Assembly (NCBI RefSeq): GCF_017916505.1
Contig: NZ_JAFMSZ010000001.1
Location: 1,054,001-1,118,000, forward strand
Source: Naasia sp. SYSU D00057
GTDB lineage: Bacteria > Actinomycetota > Actinomycetes > Actinomycetales > Microbacteriaceae
Direction: 5' to 3'
DNA: 64,000 nt
This document shows positions 8,130 to 14,731 of the stretch, one piece after another. The notes under the pieces are model-generated. The model searched no databases. It was not told the origin of the DNA and worked only from the letters and a program-made list of their open reading frames with translations. Every line of letters starts with the position of its first letter. Within the stretch, counting starts at the first letter, position 1. A program made the position numbers and the translations under genes.

Positions 8130-8954
8130 TCACGAAAGGAACGCCCGGATGGCCTCGGTCAGCTTCCCGGGCTCGGACAGGTTGGGCGTGTGGCCGGTCG
8201 CGTCGAGCAGGGTGAACGCGCTGCCGGCGATCCGCTCGTGCACGTACTCGCCGACGCTCGTCGGGGCGATCGCGTCCTCGCGCGTCTGGATGACGAGGGT
8301 CGGCACGGTGACCTCCTCGAGGTCCCGGCGGTTGTCGGACAGGAACGTGACCCGGGCGAAGTGGCCGGCGATCTCCGGATCTGTGCGGCAGAAGCTCTCC
8401 GTCAGCTCCTCGCCGAGCTCCGGCCGGTCGGCGTTGCCCGTGATGATGGGCGCGATGGCCGACGACCAGCCCAGGTAGTTCGCGTCGAGGGTGTCGAGCA
8501 GGCCTTCGATGTCGGTGCGGGAGAACCCGCCCCGGTAGTCCCCGTCGTCGATGTAGCGGGGCGACGGGCCGACGAGCACCAGGGCGCCGAACCGGGAGGG
8601 GTCGCGGATGGCCGCGAGCACGCCCATCATCGCGCTGACCGAGTGGCCGACGTACACCACGTCCTGCAGGTCGAGCGCCTCGATGATCTCGAGGATGTCG
8701 TCCGCGTAGCCGTGCAGCGTGTCGTACTTGCGCCGGTCGTAGGCATCGAGCTGCGAGCCCCCGGCGCCGACGTGATCGAAGAGCACGACCCGGTGGTCCT
8801 CGGCGAAGCCGGGGACGACGTGCCGCCACATCTCCTGACTGCACCCGAATCCGTGGGCGAAGAGCATCGGTCGCGCTCCTGCGGGACCCAGCACCGTGAC
8901 GTTGTTGCGCGCCAGGACGTCGGCCTCGACGGCAGTGGTTTCCTGCACCTTCAC
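8130..8954 (-). CDS. RsbQ-like alpha/beta hydrolase (signal-module hydrolase)
   Basis: A 274-residue alpha/beta hydrolase closest in appearance to Bacillus RsbQ. The nucleophile elbow is GHSVS (Ser105), with Asp227 in REDAIAP and His255 in GHTPNLSEP. RsbQ-specific strings include AHGFGCSQEMWRHV, DHVGAGGS and GPSPRYIDD. In B. subtilis, RsbQ activates the PAS-PP2C phosphatase RsbP under energy stress; here the partner gene 11 bases downstream is PAS-GAF-GGDEF. The same fold includes plant KAI2/D14 receptors. The GTG at 8954 is the first start; a second GTG at 8948 has a better-placed GAGGGG. Confidence 0.92.
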   Translation of the reverse strand: MKVQETTAVEADVLARNNVTVLGPAGARPMLFAHGFGCSQEMWRHVVPGFAEDHRVVLFDHVGAGGSQLDAYDRRKYDTLHGYADDILEIIEALDLQDVVYVGHSVSAMMGVLAAIRDPSRFGALVLVGPSPRYIDDGDYRGGFSRTDIEGLLDTLDANYLGWSSAIAPIITGNADRPELGEELTESFCRTDPEIAGHFARVTFLSDNRRDLEEVTVPTLVIQTREDAIAPTSVGEYVHERIAGSAFTLLDATGHTPNLSEPGKLTEAIRAFLS

Positions 8955-8986
8955 CCCTCACACCGGCACTCGAGGCCGGAGTCGTC

Positions 8987-9015
8987 ATTGTCGCCTTTGC
9001 TGGGAGCGGCAACAA
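8987..9015 (-). promoter_or_regulatory. Candidate promoter of the RsbQ-diguanylate cyclase operon
   Basis: On the reverse strand, TTGTTG (9015-9010) and GACAAT (8992-8987) are separated by 17 bases, placing the start near 8980, about 26 bases before the hydrolase. Motif match only. Confidence 0.4.
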
Positions 9016-9029
9016 GCACTATTGGTCCC

Positions 9030-10040
9030 TTAGGAGGCCCCAGCTTCGGCGAGCACGCGGAGCGTGGCGGTGCGGGTCGCGAGGTCGGGCCCCTGCGGCA
9101 CCACGATCACCTCGTCCGCCTCGGTGGCCTCGACGAGCGCGCCGATCCTGCTGCGCACCGTGTCGAGGGAGCCGATGGCCTGAGTGCCGATCCGCTCGTC
9201 GAGGTAGGCGTTCTCCGCCTCCGTCCACGCATGCGCCTCCGCCTGCGCGAGGGTCGGCGTGCGGCCGGGCCGACCGGAACGAAGCCGCAGCATCGAGAGC
9301 GCGCCCGGCAGCATCAGCCGGCGTGCCTCCGCGTCGCTGTCGGCCGCGATGACGGCGACGGCGACCATGGCGTGCGGCTCGCGGAGCACGACGGACGGCG
9401 TGAAGCTGCGGCGGTAGACGTCGAACGCGATCGGCGTGTTGCGGCCGCCGGCGAAGTGGTGGGCGAACGCGAAGGGCAGGCCCATCATGCCGGCGAGCCG
9501 GGCGCTGAAGTCGCTGGAGCCGAGCAGCCACAGCTCCGGGGAGTCGCCGGCGCCGGGCACCGCGACGATGCGCCCGCCCTGCCCGCCGGGCAGGGCCGGG
9601 ATGGTGCCGAAGTACGCGAGCAGCTCGAGCACCTGGTCCGGGAAGTCGTCGACCGTCTCCGCGACTGCTCCGCGGCGGACGGCCGAGGTCGTGATCGGGT
9701 CGGTGCCGGGCGCCCGGCCGAGCCCGAGGTCGATGCGGTCGCCGTGCAGAGCGACGAGGGTGCCGAACTGCTCGGCGACGACCAGGGAGGAGTGATTCGG
9801 CAGCATCACTCCCCCGGAGCCGACGCGGATGCGCTCCGTCGCCGCCGCGATCGCGCCGATCAGCACGGCGGGCGCGGAGCTCGCGACGCCCGGCATGCCG
9901 TGGTGCTCGGCCACCCAGAAGCGCCGGTAGCCCAGCTCGTCGGCGGTGCGGGCGAGCGCGACGGTGTCGGCGAGCGCCTCGGCGTGGGTGGCGTCGTCGG
10001 CGACGGACGCGAGATCCAGGACGGAGAGTGGTGCAGTCAT
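9030..10040 (-). CDS. LLM-class flavin-dependent oxidoreductase
   Basis: A 336-residue bacterial-luciferase-like TIM barrel. It starts [13 protein letters not shown], carries [18 protein letters not shown], the segment typical of the luciferase-like monooxygenase group (MsnO8/YhbW type), and later GRAPGTDP. It would use reduced FMN or F420; the substrate is unknown. The ATG at 10040 gives the usual N-terminus. It is isolated, with a dispersed repeat element on its 5' side and the RsbQ promoter region on its 3' side. Confidence 0.9.
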   Translation of the reverse strand: MTAPLSVLDLASVADDATHAEALADTVALARTADELGYRRFWVAEHHGMPGVASSAPAVLIGAIAAATERIRVGSGGVMLPNHSSLVVAEQFGTLVALHGDRIDLGLGRAPGTDPITTSAVRRGAVAETVDDFPDQVLELLAYFGTIPALPGGQGGRIVAVPGAGDSPELWLLGSSDFSARLAGMMGLPFAFAHHFAGGRNTPIAFDVYRRSFTPSVVLREPHAMVAVAVIAADSDAEARRLMLPGALSMLRLRSGRPGRTPTLAQAEAHAWTEAENAYLDERIGTQAIGSLDTVRSRIGALVEATEADEVIVVPQGPDLATRTATLRVLAEAGAS

Positions 10041-10098
10041 CCCTCGGGCGAACCGGGCGGGAGGGTGCCGCATTCCCCTTCCTTCGTGCCTCCGCCCC

Positions 10099-10232
10099 AC
10101 CCGGTGATTGAGGAGGCCGCGCAGCGGCCGTCTCGAAATCACGCGACATCCCTCCGAACCCGAGGCGGCTGGGTCCTAGGACAAGCTCGCCTGATTTCGA
10201 GACGCGGGCCTCCGGCCCGCTCCTCAATCACC
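10099..10232. repeat. Dispersed MITE/REP-like element, copy A
   Basis: A 134-bp element bounded by perfect 15-bp inverted repeats CCGGTGATTGAGGAG and CTCCTCAATCACCGG. Inside each end is a small GC hairpin (GCCGC-gca-GCGGC on the left). Next comes a second inverted pair, TCTCGAAATCA and TGATTTCGAGA, flanking a less conserved core. A decayed fragment follows at 10262-10285 (TCTCGATCACCGGGG). It is intergenic between two minus-strand genes. Confidence 0.85.
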
Positions 10233-10288
10233 GGGGTTGGATGAGGCACGACCTCCACGTCCGAGGCGTCTCGATCACCGGGGTTGGT

Positions 10289-11764
10289 TCAGAGGGCGCG
10301 ATGGGTGAAGCGGCCGCCGAGGAGGGTCGCCGAGACCGGCATCGCGCGGAGGGTCGGCATGTCCGCCGTCTCCGGATCGGCGTCGAGGATCGCGAGGTCC
10401 GCCACATCGCCCACGCCGACGGTGCCGCGTCCGCGCGTGGACGCCGCGAGTGCCGCGGAGACCGGGATGCGCTGCTCGGGATGCCAGGCCGGGCGGTCGT
10501 CGCCCGTGCGGAAGACGGCGGCCGCGATGCCGAGCCACGGGTCGAGCGGCGACACGGGCGCATCCGACCCGAACGCGAGGGTCGCCCCGGCTTCCAGCAG
10601 GGACCGGAGCGGGAACGCTCGGCCGGTCCTGCCGGCCCAGTGATGGTCCGCGATGTCCCGATCGTCGAGCGCGTGCATCGGCTGGACGCTCGCGACGACA
10701 CCGAGGCGCGCGAAGCGGGCGACGTCGGCATCGGTCAGCAGCTGCGCGTGCTCCACGCGGCCGCGGGTTCCGACCCGCTCGAACGCGTCGAGCGCGACCC
10801 GATTGGCGGCGTCGCCGATGGCGTGCACTGCCGGCAGGATGCCGCCGCTCGACGCGCGGGTCAGCAGCTCCTCGAGGTCCGCCTCGGGCCAGGTGAGCAC
10901 ACCCCGGGGATCCGGGAGGCCGTCGACCTCCGGATAGGGGTCGGCGCAGAACGCGGTGCGGGTGTTGAGGGAGCCGTCGATCAGGACCTTGAGGAACCCG
11001 ACCGTCAGCAGTCCGCTCTCCCCCACGGCGTCGCCGGTGCGCAAGCCGTCGCCGATGGCGCGGTCGAGGTCGGGCGGGTAGACGCCGAACTGGATGCGCA
11101 GCTCGTCCGTCCCGGCGGCGATGCGCCGCAGCCAGGTGTCCCGGTTCCACGTCATCTCGAGGTCGACGACTCCCACGACGCCGCGCCGGGTCGCTTCGGC
11201 CGCGGCCTCCGCTGCCCACGCGTCGACCACGCTCTGCGGCAGGTCGTCGAGGGCCGCGATCACGGCGAACGCGTCGTCCTCCCGGACGAGCCCGTCCTCG
11301 CCGGGACGGAAGCCGAGGCGGCCGGCGGCGGCGGTGTTGAGCCAAGCGGAGTGCAGGTCGGCGCTCAGCAGCACGACCGGCTCGCCCCCGGCGACCTCGT
11401 CGAGCAGCGCGAGGCTCGGCCGGTCGGGCCACACGGCGTCCCGGAAGCCGACGCCGACGAGCGGCCCGGCGACCGGCATCCCGCCCCGCTGCAGATGCTC
11501 GCGGACCCGCCGGGCGGCGTCCGCGGCGGTCGCCTCGGCGGACACGTCGAGCCGGCGGCGGAACAGCGCCCACTGGCTGAAGTGCACGTGCTCGTCCCAC
11601 AGCCCGGGGATCACGAAGCGGCCGTCGAGGTCGACCCGCTCGCCCGCGCCGCCCTCCGCGTGCGGCGCGAGCTCGGCGATGCGTCCGCCGGACAGAGTGA
11701 TGTCCCAGACCCCGTCCCGCCCCGGGATGCGGGCGGCGGCGAGGGTGAGGTCGGCGTCAGCCAT
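10289..11764 (-). CDS. Metal-dependent amidohydrolase (YtcJ-like)
   Basis: A 491-residue amidohydrolase-superfamily enzyme of the YtcJ/NfdA type. The small beta domain is followed by the metal motif DEHVHFSQWALF; the barrel metal ligands include ILPAVHAIGDAAN and VEHAQLL, and the catalytic Asp is in FGSDAPVSP. It is somewhat shorter than the ~540 residues usual for the family. Such enzymes hydrolyse N-formyl or amide bonds, but the substrate here is unknown. It is the last gene of a tight operon (rpiB, nei, paiB-like, this one) and overlaps the previous gene by 8 bases. Confidence 0.9.
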   Translation of the reverse strand: MADADLTLAAARIPGRDGVWDITLSGGRIAELAPHAEGGAGERVDLDGRFVIPGLWDEHVHFSQWALFRRRLDVSAEATAADAARRVREHLQRGGMPVAGPLVGVGFRDAVWPDRPSLALLDEVAGGEPVVLLSADLHSAWLNTAAAGRLGFRPGEDGLVREDDAFAVIAALDDLPQSVVDAWAAEAAAEATRRGVVGVVDLEMTWNRDTWLRRIAAGTDELRIQFGVYPPDLDRAIGDGLRTGDAVGESGLLTVGFLKVLIDGSLNTRTAFCADPYPEVDGLPDPRGVLTWPEADLEELLTRASSGGILPAVHAIGDAANRVALDAFERVGTRGRVEHAQLLTDADVARFARLGVVASVQPMHALDDRDIADHHWAGRTGRAFPLRSLLEAGATLAFGSDAPVSPLDPWLGIAAAVFRTGDDRPAWHPEQRIPVSAALAASTRGRGTVGVGDVADLAILDADPETADMPTLRAMPVSATLLGGRFTHRAL

Positions 11765-12401
11765 TCCGAGCCTGTCGCAGCCGCTCGTGGGCTCGCCGCA
11801 TCTCGGCCGCGAGCGCCGGCTGCGCGTAGGGCCCGTCGCCCTCGAGCCGGCCGATGATCACGTCGACCGTCTCGGCGGGCCGGTTCTGGCTCAGCTTCGA
11901 CTTCGCGACGATCCTGGTCGGGGTCAGCCGGAAGCCGACCGTGCCGGTGGCGATGCGGCGGGCGTAGTCGGAGTTCTCGGGCGTGCCCTCCATCCGCCGC
12001 GGCTCCGGAAGCCGGTCCTCGAAGTGATCCACGAGCTGCCCGAGGACGGCGTAGTTCTCCTCCGGCGAGAGGATCTCGGGCACGCCGTAGAGGTGCGCGA
12101 CCACGAAGTTCCAGGTGGGCACCGCGGGCTTCGCGTCGTACCAGCCGGGCGAGATGTAGCCGTGCGGCCCCTGCACGATGAACAGCACCTCGCCCTCTCC
12201 CAGCACGTGAAGCAGGTCGTCCGGCCGGCCCACGTGGGTGAGGATCGAGATCTCCTCGCGCCCCTCGTCGAGCACGATCGGGTAGTGCGAGGCGACCATG
12301 CCGTCCGCGGTGGAACTGACGAGCGTCGCCCACGGGTTCTCGCGGATGAGCCGCTTGATCTCCTCGGGGTCCTGCAGCGTGAAGCTCGGGTTCTGCCGCA
12401 C
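11757..12401 (-). CDS. FMN-binding PaiB-like protein
   Basis: A 214-residue protein of the PaiB / FMN-binding negative transcriptional regulator family, with the split-barrel flavin fold. Landmarks are IRENPWATLVSS, ASHYPIVLD, ILTHVGRPDD, PTWNFVVAHLYG and SKLSQNRPAET, in family order. B. subtilis PaiB affects sporulation and protease genes, but many homologues are probably flavin- or heme-related enzymes. The start is GTG at 12401, one base after the nei stop. It overlaps the amidohydrolase start by 8 bases. Confidence 0.93.
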   Translation of the reverse strand: MRQNPSFTLQDPEEIKRLIRENPWATLVSSTADGMVASHYPIVLDEGREEISILTHVGRPDDLLHVLGEGEVLFIVQGPHGYISPGWYDAKPAVPTWNFVVAHLYGVPEILSPEENYAVLGQLVDHFEDRLPEPRRMEGTPENSDYARRIATGTVGFRLTPTRIVAKSKLSQNRPAETVDVIIGRLEGDGPYAQPALAAEMRRAHERLRQARNG

Positions 12402-12402
12402 G

Positions 12403-13398
12403 TCAGCCGCCGGTCCCCGGCCGGACCTGCCAGCCGGGCGCCCAGTACAGGTTGCGGCCGCCCATGTCCTCGATCACGATGTCGCCCTCGCCGCGCGGGC
12501 TCGGCAGGCCGTGCCTCTTGTAGACGTAGTGGCGCTCCTGCTGGTCGGCCATCGCCTTCGACCACTCCTCCTCGGTGAGGTCGTCCTTCGTCATCATCTG
12601 GCCGGTGCGCACGCCGAGCTCGAGCAGCCGCGCCCAGTCGCGCCACAGGGCGCGGACCGTCTCCTCCGGCACCTCACGACCCGGCGTGTGCGGGTCGAGG
12701 CGGGCGCGGAAGAGCAGCTCAGCGCGGTACACGTTGCCGATGCCGCTGACGACGCTCTGATCCATGAGCAGCAGACCGATCGGCTTCGTCGTGCGGCGGA
12801 CGGCGCGGACGAAGCGCTCCTCCGCCTCGGGCCCGGCGTCGACGAGGGGGTCGGGTCCGAGCTTCGCGATGACGGTCTCCACCTGCTGCGGGTCGAGCAC
12901 CTCGCACGCGGTGGGGCCGCGCAGGTCGGCGACGGCCGTCTCGGTGAGGAGGCGCACCCGGACGGCGCCGACCGGGTCGGGCGGGAAGGCGTCGAGGGTC
13001 TCCTCCTTCTCCTGCTCCGCCATCCGCAGGCGGCGGGGTGCGCCGATGCTGCCGCCGAAGTCGAGGGGCGTCTGCTCCCCGTACTGCTCGAGGAGAGTAC
13101 CCCTCTGGTTGGTCTGGCCCATCCGCCCGTTCGAGGAGGCGATGGTCGCGTCGGCGCTGATCTCGCCGGCGAAGTCCCAGGCCCCGTAGAGGCCGAGGTG
13201 CACCCGGAGGATGCGGTCGTCCTCGAACTCGAGGAACAGCTGCTTGCCGATCGCGGTCGCGGCGAGCATCGTCCGGCCGTCGAGCTCGGCGGCGCCGTCG
13301 GCGAAGCGGCCCTGCGGGCTCGAGGCCGCGATCCGGTGGCCGACGAAGTTGTGCCGGAACTGGATCGCGATCCGGTGGATCGAGTGACCCTCAGGCAT
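12403..13398 (-). CDS. Fpg/Nei-family DNA glycosylase with a zincless finger
   Basis: A 331-residue base-excision glycosylase/AP lyase. The N-terminal PEGHSIHR supplies the catalytic Pro2 and Glu3, Lys52 is in AIGKQLF, and the helix-two-turn-helix contains SGIGNVYRAELLF. In place of the usual C-terminal CxxC...CxxC zinc finger, the last 42 residues read HYVYKRHGLPSPRG and later RNLYWAPGWQ. All four zinc cysteines are replaced although the surrounding finger residues (YKR-G-P, RNLYW-P) are kept. It should remove oxidised pyrimidines. It overlaps rpiB by 8 bases. Confidence 0.93.
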   Translation of the reverse strand: MPEGHSIHRIAIQFRHNFVGHRIAASSPQGRFADGAAELDGRTMLAATAIGKQLFLEFEDDRILRVHLGLYGAWDFAGEISADATIASSNGRMGQTNQRGTLLEQYGEQTPLDFGGSIGAPRRLRMAEQEKEETLDAFPPDPVGAVRVRLLTETAVADLRGPTACEVLDPQQVETVIAKLGPDPLVDAGPEAEERFVRAVRRTTKPIGLLLMDQSVVSGIGNVYRAELLFRARLDPHTPGREVPEETVRALWRDWARLLELGVRTGQMMTKDDLTEEEWSKAMADQQERHYVYKRHGLPSPRGEGDIVIEDMGGRNLYWAPGWQVRPGTGG

Positions 13399-13900
13399 CG
13401 CCCCGAGCGATTCCGGGAGTGTGCTCGCCCGCCTCGATGGCGCCGGTGCGCTCGAACTCGGCGAGCTGGGCGATGCGGCGCGCGTGCCGCTCGTCGCCGG
13501 AGAACGGCTCGGTCACGAACGCGTCGATGAGCGCAGTCACCTCGTCGAAGGAGTGCTGGCGGGCGCCGATGGAGATGACGTTCGCGTCGTTGTGCTCGCG
13601 GGCGAGCTTCGCGGTGGAGTCGTTCCAGACCAGGGCGGCGCGGACGCCGTGCACCTTGTTCGCGGCGATCGCCTCGCCGTTGCCCGAGCCGCCGAAGACG
13701 ATGCCGAGCGCCTCGGTGCCGGCCTCCTGGTCGCGGACCACGGCCTGTGCGGCGCGGATGATGAACGCCGGGTAGTCGTCGAGCGGGTCGTAGTCGGTCG
13801 GCCCGTGGTCGATCACCTCGTGCCCTGCGCCCTCCAGATGCCCCACCAGCTGCCGACTGAACTCGAGTCCGGCATGGTCCGTGGCCAGGTGGATCCGCAT
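13391..13900 (-). CDS. rpiB: Ribose-5-phosphate isomerase B (RpiB/LacAB family)
   Basis: A 169-residue RpiB that interconverts ribose 5-phosphate and ribulose 5-phosphate in the pentose phosphate pathway. ATDHAGLEFS at the N-terminus and FGGSGNGEAIAANKV are family signatures. As in the mycobacterial enzyme, the catalytic-cysteine position of E. coli RpiB is not a cysteine, and the Glu of GNGE is the likely base. A TAGACT box sits six bases before the ATG at 13900, so the mRNA may be leaderless. It is the first gene of the four-gene operon. Confidence 0.94.
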   Translation of the reverse strand: MRIHLATDHAGLEFSRQLVGHLEGAGHEVIDHGPTDYDPLDDYPAFIIRAAQAVVRDQEAGTEALGIVFGGSGNGEAIAANKVHGVRAALVWNDSTAKLAREHNDANVISIGARQHSFDEVTALIDAFVTEPFSGDERHARRIAQLAEFERTGAIEAGEHTPGIARGDA

Positions 13901-13961
13901 GCGGCCAGTCTAGGGAAGGCGTGCGTTCCGACGCCTCCCGCCGGAGCTCCGCGGCCGGTCC

Positions 13962-14021
13962 TTGCAACGGAACGACCGTCTTGCAACGGCGCGCGGTTGC
14001 AGAACGGTCGTCCTGTTGCAA
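13962..14021. repeat. 60-bp near-perfect palindrome between divergent genes
   Basis: TTGCAAC at 13962 is mirrored by GTTGCAA ending 14021, ACGACCGT by ACGGTCGT, and an inner TTGCAAC by GTTGCAG, around a GCGCGC centre. About 25 of 30 positions match between the arms. It lies between the divergent rpiB (start 13900) and the YbaK gene (start 14045), just upstream of the latter's -10 box. It could be a tandem operator or an extruding hairpin. It is unrelated to the MITE-like repeats. Confidence 0.85.
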
Positions 14022-14044
14022 AGACGCATGGGTAGCGTCGGGGG

Positions 14045-14590
14045 ATGCAGTTCGGGAACCTCGACTTCCAGCCCGTCGCCCAGCACCTCGAGCTCGTCGC
14101 CGCGCCCGTGCGGGAGGCCCTCGCCGAGATGGACGGCGCCGAGGTGCTCGCCGCGCCGATCGACCCCGACGTCGCGGACACCGCCGCGTTCTGTGAGCGC
14201 TACGGCATCCGGATGGCGGACGGCGCGAACTGCGTCATCGTCGAAGGCAGGCGCGGGGACGTCGTCCGGCATGCCGTCTGCATGATCCTCGCCACCGACC
14301 GGATCGATGTGAACGGCGCCGTGCGGCGGCTGCTCGACGTGAAGAAGGCGTCCTTCGCCGCCATGGACACCGCGACCGCGCTGACCGCCATGGAGTACGG
14401 CGGCATCACCCCGATCGGCACCCCGGCCGAGTGGCCGATCCTCGTCGACCAGGCGGTCGCGGCCGGCGGGCACCTCGTCATCGGAAGCGGGGTGCGGGCG
14501 TCGAAGCTGCTCGTGACGGGCGCGGTGCTCGCGTCGCTGCCGAACGCGCACGTCGTGCCGATCGCGAAGAGGGCTGTGCCTGCGCAGTGA
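14045..14590 (+). CDS. YbaK/EbsC-type aminoacyl-tRNA deacylase
   Basis: A 181-residue protein of the YbaK/ProX/INS editing-domain family, which hydrolyses mischarged aminoacyl-tRNA in trans. Landmarks are GANCVIVEG, VCMILATDRIDVNGAVRRLL, the conserved lysine in DVKKASFA, and EYGGITPIGTP followed by a substrate-pocket GSG. Length is typical. TAGCGT at 14033-14038 lies six bases before the ATG, which suggests a leaderless transcript. The 60-bp palindrome lies just upstream. Confidence 0.9.
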   Translation: MQFGNLDFQPVAQHLELVAAPVREALAEMDGAEVLAAPIDPDVADTAAFCERYGIRMADGANCVIVEGRRGDVVRHAVCMILATDRIDVNGAVRRLLDVKKASFAAMDTATALTAMEYGGITPIGTPAEWPILVDQAVAAGGHLVIGSGVRASKLLVTGAVLASLPNAHVVPIAKRAVPAQ

Positions 14591-14596
14591 GGAGGG

Positions 14597-14639
14597 TCGG
14601 TGGTTTCGAGGCTCGCTTCGCTCGCACCTCAACCATCGG
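14597..14639. repeat. Short inverted-repeat element
   Basis: GGTGGTTTCGAGG-CTCGC and GCTCG-CACCTCAACCATCGG pair imperfectly around a TTC centre in the gap after the YbaK gene. It resembles a shortened relative of the larger dispersed elements, sharing the TTGAGG and TTTCGAG words, and probably acts as a terminator. Confidence 0.5.
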
Positions 14640-14731
14640 GTCGCCCACCGCGACCGCTCCGCTGTGGGGTCGGGTGGGCGCGCGGACTCCCTAGGCTTGA
14701 TCCGACCCCGAATCGAAGGATGGACCGACAC

